Origin: CAVQEK01 sp964596645
GTDB taxonomy: Bacteria; Bacteroidota; Bacteroidia; Cytophagales; Cyclobacteriaceae
Direction of reading: 5' to 3'
DNA: 64,000 bases
Assembly (NCBI GenBank): GCA_964596645.1
Contig: CAZQVB010000025.1
Location: 1-64,000 of the forward strand
The position numbers and the translations under genes were made by a program. This document shows positions 1-8,967 of the stretch, piece after piece (positions within the stretch are counted from its first letter, which is position 1; the number at the start of each line of letters is the position of its first letter). A model generated the notes under the pieces. It saw only the letters and a program-made list of their open reading frames with translations, searched no databases and was not told the DNA's origin.

Positions 1-1
1 C

Positions 2-1348
2 TTTGTAGCCACAGTGGCCATAGCCGCGTATTTCTTCTTCCGGCGCCTTGGCCGCATACGCAGCAACATACGCATGGGCAGGCCCGTTCGGCGGTCAGAC
101 CGAAAGGCGCAGCGACTTAGGAACACCGTACTGGTGGCCTTTGGCCAAAAGAAAATGTTTAAGAAACCCATACCCGCTCTGCTGCACCTCTGCGTATATG
201 TCGGCTTTCTCATCGTCAATATTGAAGGTATTGAGTTTTTTCTCGATGGCATTACCGGGCAGCACCGGGTGATCGCGCAATGGCTGGGCAACATGGGTGC
301 CCTGGGTTTCTACACCGTCACGCTGAACATTTTCGAATTTATGGCGGTAGCCGTCATCACGGCCAGTGCCATCTTCCTCATCAGGCGAAACATACTGCAC
401 GTGCGGCGGTTTCGCGGACTGGAAATGACCCGCTGGCCTAAGCTCGATGCCAACCTCATTCTCATATTCGAGATTATACTGATGTTTGCCATTATGACCA
501 TGAACGCCGCAGACCAGATACTGCAGCAGCGCGGCGTGGAAGGTTACGTACAAACCGGACGCATGATATTCAGCGATATTTTTGCCTCACCTTTTTATCA
601 ATCGCTCAGCACCGCCTCACTCATCATCGTAGAGCGCATTGCCTGGTGGATACACATCGTAGGCATTTTTGGGTTTGCCATATATGTGACGTATTCGAAG
701 CACCTGCACACCTTTATGGCTTTTCCCAACACCTGGTATGCCCGGCTCACGCCCAAGGGTAAGATGGACAACATGCCCGAAGTGCAGCGCGAGGTGCAGT
801 CGATGCTGGGCATGGCCGGTGCCGGCGAAGAGGCCGGCCGGAATGCCGATATTGCCCGCCTGGGCGCGAAAGATGTGCGCGACCTGCATTGGAAAAATCT
901 GATGGATGCCTACGCCTGTACAGAATGTGGCCGCTGCACGGCTGCCTGCCCGGCCAACATCACCGGCAAAAAGCTGAGCCCAAGGAAAATAATGATGGAT
1001 ACGCGCGACCGGCTGGAGGAGCTGGGTGCCGCAGAGGCTGCCAACGGAAAAAATCACGAAGATGGCAAGGCGCTGTTGGGCGATTACATCAGCAAAGAAG
1101 AACTCTTTGCCTGCACATCATGCAATGCCTGTGTAGAGGCATGCCCGGTGATGATCGATCCGCTCTCCATCATCATTCAGATGCGCCGCTATCTGGCCAT
1201 GGAAGAATCGGCCGTGCCGGCGCAGTGGAACGCCATGTTTTCTAACGTAGAGACCAGCTTCTCTCCCTGGAAATTTCCACCCAGCGACAGGTTCAAATGG
1301 GCCAAAGAGTTGAATGATGCTACCGATAAAAAACCTCAAGATCAATAG
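2..1348 (+). CDS. Membrane (Fe-S)-binding protein, HdrC/NarI-like (5' partial)
   Basis: Probable membrane electron-transfer protein. About five hydrophobic segments (numbering from the GTG at 14: residues about 1-10, 53-76, 97-123, 145-165, 207-228) resemble a NarI-type cytochrome-b region. A cytoplasmic domain follows with two 4Fe-4S motifs (Cys302/305/308/312 and Cys367/370/373/377), as in heterodisulfide reductase HdrC. The frame is open to the left edge, with residues FVAT before the GTG, so the true start probably lies upstream of the window. The next gene begins 2 bp after the stop and encodes a CCG-domain protein, the usual partner, so the two likely form one quinone- or thiol-linked redox complex. 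The electron donor and acceptor cannot be read from sequence. Confidence 0.85.
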   Translation, partial: FVATVAIAAYFFFRRLGRIRSNIRMGRPVRRSDRKAQRLRNTVLVAFGQKKMFKKPIPALLHLCVYVGFLIVNIEGIEFFLDGITGQHRVIAQWLGNMGALGFYTVTLNIFEFMAVAVITASAIFLIRRNILHVRRFRGLEMTRWPKLDANLILIFEIILMFAIMTMNAADQILQQRGVEGYVQTGRMIFSDIFASPFYQSLSTASLIIVERIAWWIHIVGIFGFAIYVTYSKHLHTFMAFPNTWYARLTPKGKMDNMPEVQREVQSMLGMAGAGEEAGRNADIARLGAKDVRDLHWKNLMDAYACTECGRCTAACPANITGKKLSPRKIMMDTRDRLEELGAAEAANGKNHEDGKALLGDYISKEELFACTSCNACVEACPVMIDPLSIIIQMRRYLAMEESAVPAQWNAMFSNVETSFSPWKFPPSDRFKWAKELNDATDKKPQDQ

Positions 1349-1350
1349 GA

Positions 1351-2151
1351 ATGGAAAACACACCAACAATACCTACCGCCGCCGCACTCAAAGCCAAAGG
1401 CATACAGCCTGATGTGCTCTTTTGGGTAGGCTGTGCGGGCTCGTATGATGAGCGGTACAAAAAAGTAACGCTGGCCTTTGTGAAGATCCTCAATGCGCTC
1501 AACATCAACTATGCCGTACTTGGCGACGAGGAAGCCTGTACCGGCGACCCTGCCCGCCGGGCCGGCAACGAATTTCTTTTTCAGATGCAGGCAGCCGCCA
1601 ACATACAAGTGCTCAATGGGTACAACATAAAAAAAATAGTAACGGCCTGTCCGCATTGTTTCAACACCCTAAAAAATGAATACCCTGACCTGGGCGGCCA
1701 CTATGATGTGGTGCATCACAGCCAGTTTTTGCAGCAGCTCATGGATGAGGGCAAGCTGGTGATAGAAGAAGACAATGCCTATAAAAACCAAAAAGTGACC
1801 TTTCACGATTCCTGCTTCCTGGGCCGCGCCAACGGTGTGTATGCCGCACCGCGCCAACTTATAGAGTCGCTCAGGGCCGACCTGGTAGAGATGAAGCGGC
1901 ACAAGAGCAACGGATTGTGTTGCGGGGCAGGCGGCGCGCAGATGTTTAAAGAGCCGGAGCCGGGCGAAAAAGATATCAATATAGAACGCAGCGAAGAGGC
2001 CATGGCCACCGGTGCCAGGGTGGTGGCCTCGGCGTGTCCGTTTTGCATGACCATGCTCACCGACGGAGTGAAAAATAAAGGCCGTGAAGGCGACGTTAAG
2101 GTTCTTGATATAGCCGAAATGCTGGTAAAAGCACAAAAGAAGCCACAGTAG
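1351..2151 (+). CDS. CCG-domain (Fe-S)-binding protein, HdrB/GlpC/LutA-like
   Basis: A 266-residue soluble protein with two cysteine-rich CCG repeats. The first has VGCAG near residue 28 and CPHC near residue 98; the second has SCFLGRANG, CCGAGG and ACPFC toward the C-terminus. In heterodisulfide reductase HdrB, GlpC and LutA these motifs bind an unusual Fe-S cluster or act at a thiol/disulfide site. It starts 2 bp after the stop of the membrane Fe-S protein, so the two genes are almost certainly co-transcribed and form one complex. The family is sure; the substrate (lactate, glycerol-3-phosphate, a disulfide or other) is not shown by the neighbours. Confidence 0.85.
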   Translation: MENTPTIPTAAALKAKGIQPDVLFWVGCAGSYDERYKKVTLAFVKILNALNINYAVLGDEEACTGDPARRAGNEFLFQMQAAANIQVLNGYNIKKIVTACPHCFNTLKNEYPDLGGHYDVVHHSQFLQQLMDEGKLVIEEDNAYKNQKVTFHDSCFLGRANGVYAAPRQLIESLRADLVEMKRHKSNGLCCGAGGAQMFKEPEPGEKDINIERSEEAMATGARVVASACPFCMTMLTDGVKNKGREGDVKVLDIAEMLVKAQKKPQ

Positions 2152-2203
2152 TGCTCTATTCCGCAAAAGGTCGTTATCATTGTAAACCACATAATTTACG
2201 CGC

Positions 2204-2692
2204 ATGATCGTACCTTTTGAAGCCCTGAACGAGAACGCCAGAGTATGGGTATACCAGTCCGATAGAACCCTGACGGCGTCAGAAACAGAAACGATTGACA
2301 AAGCCGCCAGCGAATTTTTTGCTCAATGGCAGGCACATGGCAATGAACTGAAGTGCAGCTATAGCATTTTCAAAAATCAGTTTTTCGTTCTGGCGTTGGA
2401 CATGGAGTACAACCAGGCCAGCGGTTGCTCCATCGACCGCTCTGTGCAGTTTGTGTTAGAATTAGAGAAAATGCTCGGGCTTAGCTTTACTGATCGCAGC
2501 AAAGTGGCATTTCTCATTGATGGAGCGGTACAGTTGGTGGAAATGAAGCACATCGGCAGCATGGCAGAGGCAGGTGCCATCACCGCCGATACGCCCACCT
2601 TCAACAATCTGGTGACCAGCAAAAATGAGCTGAAAGATAAATGGGTACTGCCGGCCGGCAAATCGTGGCTGGCGCGCTATTTTGCGCAATAA
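2204..2692 (+). CDS. Conserved Bacteroidota protein of unknown function
   Basis: A 162-residue soluble protein with no signal peptide or membrane segment. Its N-terminus (MIVPFEALNENARVWVYQSD) matches a widespread Bacteroidota family that databases often label 'ABC transporter ATPase'. No Walker A, signature or Walker B motif is present here, so that label is not supported. It lies 52 bp after the CCG-domain gene on the same strand and may share its transcript. A role cannot be assigned from sequence. Confidence 0.75.
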   Translation: MIVPFEALNENARVWVYQSDRTLTASETETIDKAASEFFAQWQAHGNELKCSYSIFKNQFFVLALDMEYNQASGCSIDRSVQFVLELEKMLGLSFTDRSKVAFLIDGAVQLVEMKHIGSMAEAGAITADTPTFNNLVTSKNELKDKWVLPAGKSWLARYFAQ

Positions 2693-2750
2693 TTCCCACC
2701 ATCATGTGTTTTTAAAATTATGGTATTCACGCTATTTTCGATCGATTGGT

Positions 2751-2758
2751 TAACTTTG
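2751..2758 (+). promoter_or_regulatory. Candidate -7 box upstream of the OmpA-family gene
   Basis: TAACTTTG matches the Bacteroidota -7 consensus TAnnTTTG and sits 20 bp before the ATG at 2779. No clear TTTG was found at the -33 position, so this is a partial match only. Confidence 0.35.
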
Positions 2759-2778
2759 GTTAGATCAGCTCAGCACTC

Positions 2779-4884
2779 ATGAAAATATTATCCGGTTTCT
2801 TTCAAGTCAGCATTTACATCATCATATCATCGCTTATGCTGTGGTCGTGCAGCGCGGGGAAAATGGCCATGAAGAAAGGCGACAAGCGCTTTCAATATGG
2901 TGAGTACGATTACTCCATAGAGTATTTCCAAAACGCGATAGCAAAAGGGTACAATGCCGCCGAGGCCAATTATAAAATAGGAGAATCTTACCGCCTCAGC
3001 AACCGTGTGAAACAGGCAGTCCCCTACTATCAGGCTGCCATAGAGGCCAACTACCCCGACGAAGCCGTGCACCTCTACTATAGCCAGGCCCTCAAAGCCA
3101 ATGAGCAGTACAACCAGGCACAGGCGGCACTGCAATCGTATCTGGATGGTGCTTCCGATCAGCAAATGACCGCGCTTGCCGAGCAGGAGCTGGATAACCT
3201 GCAAAAGGTGGAAAAGCTGGCAAAACAGGAAAGCTTTTTCAGGGTGAAAAATTTGGAAGAGATCAATACAACGGCCGCCGACTATGGCCCCGCGTACCGC
3301 GAAGGTGAGTTGTACTTCACCTCAGCGCGCGAAGCCGATAAAATATACAAGGCAACCGGTACCGGCTTCACCGATCTGTACAAGGTAAAAACGCAGGGCG
3401 CCATTGTAGACGTAAACTCCGTGACAGCGCTTAGCGACGTCATCAACGATGAAGGTGTGAATGAAGGCTGCATCGCCTTCTCGCCCGACGGACAAACAAT
3501 GGTGTTTGCCAAAGGCAACAACGGACGACTGAAAGGGGCCGATGATGTAGACCTGTACATATCGCGCAACCGGCGCGGTGGCTGGTCGGCACCCACCGTT
3601 ATGCGTCTGAACGATGACAAGGCGTGGGATTCCACCCCCAGCTTTTCGTTTGATGGCCGTACGCTTTACTTCTCTTCCAACCGCCGGGGTGGCGTGGGTG
3701 GCACCGACTTGTATGCCGCTACTATGAACCGCCGCGGCAATTTCAGCAACGTGCGCAACCTGGGGCCTGTCATCAATACGGCGGGCAATGAGATGTTTCC
3801 CTTTCAGGCAGAAGATGGCAGCCTGTACTTCGCCTCCAATGGCCACCCCAGCCTGGGCGGACTCGATATATTGGTAGCAAGGCGCTCAGAAGGCAAAATG
3901 GTGGTAGAAAACCCCGGCCCGCCCATCAACTCCAGTGCCGACGATTTTGGCATACATCTGTTCAGGCTCGATCGCGGCTTCTTTAGCTCCAACCGTGAAG
4001 GTGGCAAAGGCGACGACGACATTTACACCTTTATCAACAATGATCCGGACCTCAAGATCGTCAACTACTTTCTCACAGGTACCACATTTTCCATCGATGA
4101 AGACGACAAAGAAACCATACTGCCCGGCACCAGTGTAAAGCTGTTTGGTGCGGATGATGAGATGCTGAATGAAGCACTTTCCGATCGGGAAGGACGATTC
4201 ATTTTCCGGGTATTTCCTGAAGAAGACTATCGTCTGCTGGCCGAAAAGCCCGACTACTTTACCACCCGCGCATCCTTTTCTACCAAAGGCAAAAGCATCC
4301 CAAAAGATGAACTCACGCAATTGGTGACCAACAAAACATTCGACACCAAGATCGTGCTTGACCAGATCGTGCTCGACAGGGCCATCGTACTGGAAAACAT
4401 CTATTACGACCTCGACAAGGCCGATATACGCCCAGATGCTGCCCAGGAATTGGACAAATTGGTGGCCATACTGCAGGACAACCCGGAGATAAAAATAGAA
4501 CTCAGCTCACACACCGACAGCAGGGCCACGGCCGATTACAACCTCGACCTGTCGAAGCGACGTGCCCAGTCTGCTGTCAACTACATTGTATCTAAAGACA
4601 TTGACCGGTCGCGGCTTACGGCGAAGGGCTATGGTGAGTCCGAACCCATCATTCCCGATGAGGAGATAGAAAAGCTGCCGACAGAAGAAAGAAGAGAGGA
4701 AGCCCATCAGCGCAACCGCCGCACAGAGTTTAAGGTGATAGAGTACAACCGTGTGGATGAGCCCGAGCCGCTGGCAGACGATGAGGAATACCAAAATGAA
4801 GAAACCGTAGAGCTACAGGCTGAGGAAGTAGTAGAGCAGCCTGCCAAAGGCAGCCTGGAAGAAAAGATAGACTGGGATAATTGA
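2779..4884 (+). CDS. OmpA-family lipoprotein with TPR, propeller and CRD domains (PorE-like)
   Basis: A 701-residue periplasmic or outer-membrane lipoprotein. A signal peptide ends in a lipobox (LMLWSC). TPR-like helices follow at about 35-135, then PD40/WD40-like propeller blades at about 155-425 (repeated TPSFSFDGRTLYFSSNR-type motifs), a carboxypeptidase-regulatory-like fold at about 430-510, and an OmpA C-terminal peptidoglycan-binding domain at about 535-665 (HTDSRA and NLDLSKRRA). The protein ends in a Glu/Asp-rich tail of about 40 residues. The domain order is the one described for PorE of the type IX secretion system. Bacteroidota carry several paralogues with this order, so a T9SS role is an inference; anchoring the outer membrane to peptidoglycan is the safer call. 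Confidence 0.85.
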   Translation: MKILSGFFQVSIYIIISSLMLWSCSAGKMAMKKGDKRFQYGEYDYSIEYFQNAIAKGYNAAEANYKIGESYRLSNRVKQAVPYYQAAIEANYPDEAVHLYYSQALKANEQYNQAQAALQSYLDGASDQQMTALAEQELDNLQKVEKLAKQESFFRVKNLEEINTTAADYGPAYREGELYFTSAREADKIYKATGTGFTDLYKVKTQGAIVDVNSVTALSDVINDEGVNEGCIAFSPDGQTMVFAKGNNGRLKGADDVDLYISRNRRGGWSAPTVMRLNDDKAWDSTPSFSFDGRTLYFSSNRRGGVGGTDLYAATMNRRGNFSNVRNLGPVINTAGNEMFPFQAEDGSLYFASNGHPSLGGLDILVARRSEGKMVVENPGPPINSSADDFGIHLFRLDRGFFSSNREGGKGDDDIYTFINNDPDLKIVNYFLTGTTFSIDEDDKETILPGTSVKLFGADDEMLNEALSDREGRFIFRVFPEEDYRLLAEKPDYFTTRASFSTKGKSIPKDELTQLVTNKTFDTKIVLDQIVLDRAIVLENIYYDLDKADIRPDAAQELDKLVAILQDNPEIKIELSSHTDSRATADYNLDLSKRRAQSAVNYIVSKDIDRSRLTAKGYGESEPIIPDEEIEKLPTEERREEAHQRNRRTEFKVIEYNRVDEPEPLADDEEYQNEETVELQAEEVVEQPAKGSLEEKIDWDN

Positions 4885-5151
4885 TCTTTATCCCTGGGAC
4901 TACGGAGTCATCAAAATTTCTACTGAAGAAAAGTATCGTCTTGGTCTTGCTTTGTCAGTATGTTACCGTGGTTATCTCCGCTCCCGCAATTGTGCGGAGG
5001 CCAACTTTACAACGCACCTGTTCTGACTCTTGCTGCCATTAGGCGAATTACCTCAACAGGTTGCTGATATTACATCAATCACATGACCGCAGCCCTTAGT
5101 GACGGGATTAATTCAGTGTGCTATCTCTCCGACTACTTTCCAACGAATCTG

Positions 5152-6543
5152 CTACAGTACTAAAAACACTTCGTAGGCATTGCAGGGATTGAACAATCTG
5201 AAGATCACGGCATTCTGTTGGGGAAAGTTGAAGGCATACACCTCATTACCAGCAAAAATCTCTTCAAGCACCTGGGTCAGCTTGGCTTCGTCGCCCACAC
5301 CAGGGCCTTCGCTGTGGTAGTAGTTTTCCTTAAACTCGAGTTGGAGCATGTTCAGCACCTGCTGCTTCACCTCAAATTCTTTTAAAAATAAAGATCCATC
5401 GGCCAGTACAAGCCCCATCGAAGTAGACGGAATATCGGGGTTGTTCAGTGTCACATCGTATATAAAGTAAAAACCCAGTGCCCCAGGAAAATTGGCCTCT
5501 ATGATGCCGTTGTTTTCGGCCAAAGAGTTTCCTGCTCCGTCAAACATAAAGACAGCATTGATGGAATAGATATTTGGCTGGAAATCGGCGCCGGCGCTGT
5601 TGATATAGCTATTGACCATAGTGATGGCTCCATTGCCCGGAGAGCTGCCCTTGTATTGGGGGCCGCCTCCACTGCCTGTCGAGCACAGGCCGGGGCCATT
5701 CATATCGAATGTTTCCAGACGGATTTCGCCCAGGGTTACCTGCTGCCCGCCCAGTGAAAAAGTGAGCGGGTTGGTCAGCACCATCTTTCCATCTTGAATG
5801 GCATATCCACTTTCGTGAAAGATGCCGATGGCATTGCTGTTGTCCACAATCTCTTCCAGGCTCTTGCCCACAGCGGCCAGATCTACGGCAATCACACGCT
5901 TGGCAGGATCGAAAGACCAGAACACTGAGATATTGCGATCTTCAAGAATGATCTGTTGTATGGGCGACTCCGGCTGTAGCATTTGCGGGGTCAGCATGGC
6001 AAAGGCATCCAGATTTTGGGCTATATCCCTGGAGAAGAGGCTCTCGTCGCCGGGGTTGGCCGGCACAAAGGTGAGTTGCGTAGGTGAGGCTCCATCGGAG
6101 AGGCTTTCGAACACCAGGCTCAGCCCTTCCTTCTTTTTATATAAAAATTCAAATTCGGCACCAAATGTCGCCCTGTCCTGCTCGAAGAGGTAGTGAAAAA
6201 CGCCATATGTTTCCAGGATAAGCTCCAGGCCCAGCCCGTTGTCGATGCGGTAGGGTATGGTATGCTCGAAGAACTCGCCATTGTTGTCGGCCACATCCGA
6301 CTGAATGTGTACCATGCCGTCTTCATCAAAATTCAGTATCATATTGAAAATGCCAGAACCGGGCTCCGGCTGGTATTGAAGGCGCCATCCATTGGCGGGG
6401 GCGGTCAGCTCGCTCATCAGGGCCGCTTTGGCTTCGGCTATGCGCTCTTCGGCAGGGCGTAGATTATCTTCATTTTCTTCACAAGCTGGCATCAAAAGTA
6501 CGGCGCCCAGCAGCAATAGCGGCAAAAACAGTTTTTTCATCAT
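5152..6543 (-). CDS. DUF4302 lipoprotein of the Sus-type locus
   Basis: A 463-residue lipoprotein. The signal peptide ends in a lipobox (LLMPAC), followed by an acidic CEENED stretch that would favour surface export in Bacteroidota. The body has the DUF4302 pattern (APANGWRLQYQPEPGSG, then FNMILNFDEDG). Such proteins are encoded beside SusC/SusD pairs together with an HExxH lipoprotein, exactly as here. It overlaps the metallohydrolase gene by 4 bp and is the last gene of the locus. A surface ligand-binding role is inferred from context; the ligand is unknown. Confidence 0.8.
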   Translation of the reverse strand: MMKKLFLPLLLLGAVLLMPACEENEDNLRPAEERIAEAKAALMSELTAPANGWRLQYQPEPGSGIFNMILNFDEDGMVHIQSDVADNNGEFFEHTIPYRIDNGLGLELILETYGVFHYLFEQDRATFGAEFEFLYKKKEGLSLVFESLSDGASPTQLTFVPANPGDESLFSRDIAQNLDAFAMLTPQMLQPESPIQQIILEDRNISVFWSFDPAKRVIAVDLAAVGKSLEEIVDNSNAIGIFHESGYAIQDGKMVLTNPLTFSLGGQQVTLGEIRLETFDMNGPGLCSTGSGGGPQYKGSSPGNGAITMVNSYINSAGADFQPNIYSINAVFMFDGAGNSLAENNGIIEANFPGALGFYFIYDVTLNNPDIPSTSMGLVLADGSLFLKEFEVKQQVLNMLQLEFKENYYHSEGPGVGDEAKLTQVLEEIFAGNEVYAFNFPQQNAVIFRLFNPCNAYEVFLVL

Positions 6544-7427
6544 TGTAGTCTACTTTGTACTTCAGCCCTTAGTTCAAACAAATCCACACCCGTCACCTGC
6601 TCGTAATGCCCGGCGATGGCATTCACTTTATCCCGGATTTTAGCCCGTCCTTCATTCCTGCTCAGGCAGTCTTCCGTCTCGCAGTCCTCTTCGTCCTGGA
6701 TGTACACATTGGCAAAATCCGGGTCGAAGGTGAGCAAGGCCACCGTTTCGGCAAAATCTTCGTTGGGTGAGCTGGTGGCATAGGGCGACACAAAGCCGCG
6801 TTGCAAGGCTTCTTGATTGCTCACATTGAACCACGCCCCGGCACTGCTGTAGCCCTCAGGAGAAATCTCCTCAAATGCCGGTGGCAGCTTGTACCGCTGG
6901 TGCACCGTGTGGGCAAACTCGTGATAGACCGTTTGTAGTTGCTGATCGCGCCAGCTGAGGTCGGCCGGATCGATGGAATTGACGTCAGTGAACGTAATGC
7001 GCGCGCCGTTTTCAGCCCGGCCAAGGATGACCGTGCCATTGCTGTTGTAAATAAGTCCGCCCAGAAGCACGATCTCCGGCGGCACGTGATTCTTAAAAAA
7101 CTCGCGCCCGCCCGGCACAGCATTGAACGGCTCTACCCAGAAAAATTCTATGAAATCGAGCATTGGCCGCACTACGTCAAGGCGTGGCGGCGCCACACGC
7201 TCTGTAGGACTCACAAAGCGGTCGACATAGCGATAGCGAATGGCCATGTCGTAAGGCTCAGTAAAGTTGTCTTGTATGTATTGATCGAGCTCCGAAAGCT
7301 CAACATCCACCGGTTGCTTATCTACGTTCAGATCGTCTTCCGGATAGCAGCCAGCCACGGCTGCCAGCAGCAGTGCGGTGGGCATCAACTTTTTGTACAA
7401 ATAATGCTTGAGGGTTTTCATCATCAT
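6540..7427 (-). CDS. Substrate import-associated zinc metallohydrolase lipoprotein
   Basis: A 295-residue lipoprotein. The signal peptide ends at a lipobox Cys27 (AVAGC), followed by YPEDD. The zinc-hydrolase motif HEFAH (His169, Glu170, His173) is intact, and the protein matches the family of HExxH lipoproteins encoded with TonB-dependent SusC/SusD importers. It probably trims a peptide- or protein-derived ligand at the cell surface before uptake; that substrate class is inferred from the HExxH motif. It lies 12 bp after the SusD gene and overlaps the DUF4302 gene by 4 bp. Three Met codons at the N-terminus leave the exact start open by two residues. Confidence 0.85.
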   Translation of the reverse strand: MMMKTLKHYLYKKLMPTALLLAAVAGCYPEDDLNVDKQPVDVELSELDQYIQDNFTEPYDMAIRYRYVDRFVSPTERVAPPRLDVVRPMLDFIEFFWVEPFNAVPGGREFFKNHVPPEIVLLGGLIYNSNGTVILGRAENGARITFTDVNSIDPADLSWRDQQLQTVYHEFAHTVHQRYKLPPAFEEISPEGYSSAGAWFNVSNQEALQRGFVSPYATSSPNEDFAETVALLTFDPDFANVYIQDEEDCETEDCLSRNEGRAKIRDKVNAIAGHYEQVTGVDLFELRAEVQSRLQ

Positions 7428-7439
7428 ACTTTTTAATTC

Positions 7440-8957
7440 TTATCGTGGATTGGGCCGCAAACCGCCAACGTCGATGGCCGACTGTGGTATTTGCAGTACT
7501 TTTCTTAAATCATCGGCTGCCAGTTGTATGGTAGAAACACCATCGGCGAGCCCGTGTACTACAGGTATTTCGTATCGCTTGATATCAAACCAGCGCAGTC
7601 CCTGGGCAATAAACTCCTTCCGGCGCTCCAGGAGCACATATTCCAGCAGTACCGCCCGGTCGTTGACGGAGGGGTTGTTGGCCACGCCAAGAAACTCGCG
7701 CAACTTCTGCATGGTCACCGCCACATCGCCTTCGTAGTAACGGTTGTTGGTAAGCACCTGTAGATCGGCCATTACGGCATTCAGCCGGTTCATATAGATA
7801 TTCGCCTCCATTCTGTTGAGCAATACTTCCTCTCCCCGAAAGAGCAGGGCTATGTGATACGGGAAACCAACATTGGAGTTGAGGCTGCTTCGCTCAAAAA
7901 GACTTTCGTATCGTACAGGAAACAGACCATTTTCACCTTTTACAAAGGCAGGGTTTTCTCGCGAATCTATCGCCGACCCAAACGGGTGTGCATTAAACAA
8001 TTGCCCGTAGAACGTTTCGGTAGGGCTATGGGCAAAGTCGAGCCGCTGCACCAGGCTAATTTTGCGTGCCAGCAGCAGGTTGCTTGGCAGATCGGGTGAA
8101 CTATACAACTGCGGATAACCATCTGTAGACGATCGCGCTGAGAGAAATGTTTGAGCGGTCATGTCGCGCACAAAGGCGGCCGGGTTTGCCCCCAACAACT
8201 CAGAACTATACTCCTCACACTGCTCAAAATCACCTTTGAACAAGTAATACCGGGAAGCAAAAGCCAATGCCGCATTCCTGTTGAAGTGATACTTACCCGA
8301 GTTGGCAAAAAAGCTGTTGTCGACCAGCTCCAGGCCTCTGAGCATATCGCGCTCCACCAGGTCATACACTTCTTCTACCGTATTTCTGGAATACTGCTTT
8401 AGAAAGACTGTCTCCGGTGTTTCCACATAAGGCACACCAGGGTCGGTGGCTGCGGTTTCCGGATTGTAATGCTTGGCAAACAGGTTCACCAACATAAAGT
8501 GGCCATATGCCCGTGTGAGCAGCGCTTCGGACTCCACCGCTCTTTTCTGTGCCATCTCCTCTTCGGTATTGGCCGGCAGCTCATCCAGCACGTTCAGCAC
8601 CTCATTGCTATGGGCTATGGCGGTGTAGGTTTCAAACCAAAAATAAATGGGCGTATCCTGATCGGTTGGATCGCTGGTAAACTCGGCCCAGGCATACGCC
8701 TCTTCATGGTTTGGCCGAAGGCGCACGTTGAACGTAAAGCCTACGTTGTCGCTCATCCAGTCGGTAAAGGCATAGCTGGCAGTGGAGTAGGCATTGGTGA
8801 GCAACTGACTGGCTTTGTCGAGATCATCGAGCGCTACCCTGTTGTCGGGCACCTCATCGAGAAAATTGCTGCAGGCCGTGGCTAACAAGAACATCGGGAC
8901 AAGCAGCAGAGTGGTCCTGATTTTCAGCCAATATTTTATGATGAATTGTAGACGCAT
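7440..8957 (-). CDS. SusD/RagB-family outer-membrane lipoprotein
   Basis: A 505-residue surface lipoprotein that captures nutrient and acts as the lid on its SusC partner. The signal peptide ends in a lipobox (LLATAC), followed by SNFLDEVPDNRV, a typical SusD opening. The C-terminus has RRKEFIAQGLRWFDIKR, the characteristic SusD signature. It starts 10 bp after the SusC stop and is followed by the metallohydrolase and DUF4302 lipoproteins. The ligand cannot be read; no glycoside hydrolase gene is nearby, which argues weakly against a polysaccharide. Confidence 0.95.
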   Translation of the reverse strand: MRLQFIIKYWLKIRTTLLLVPMFLLATACSNFLDEVPDNRVALDDLDKASQLLTNAYSTASYAFTDWMSDNVGFTFNVRLRPNHEEAYAWAEFTSDPTDQDTPIYFWFETYTAIAHSNEVLNVLDELPANTEEEMAQKRAVESEALLTRAYGHFMLVNLFAKHYNPETAATDPGVPYVETPETVFLKQYSRNTVEEVYDLVERDMLRGLELVDNSFFANSGKYHFNRNAALAFASRYYLFKGDFEQCEEYSSELLGANPAAFVRDMTAQTFLSARSSTDGYPQLYSSPDLPSNLLLARKISLVQRLDFAHSPTETFYGQLFNAHPFGSAIDSRENPAFVKGENGLFPVRYESLFERSSLNSNVGFPYHIALLFRGEEVLLNRMEANIYMNRLNAVMADLQVLTNNRYYEGDVAVTMQKLREFLGVANNPSVNDRAVLLEYVLLERRKEFIAQGLRWFDIKRYEIPVVHGLADGVSTIQLAADDLRKVLQIPQSAIDVGGLRPNPR

Positions 8958-8967
8958 GAATTAAAAG

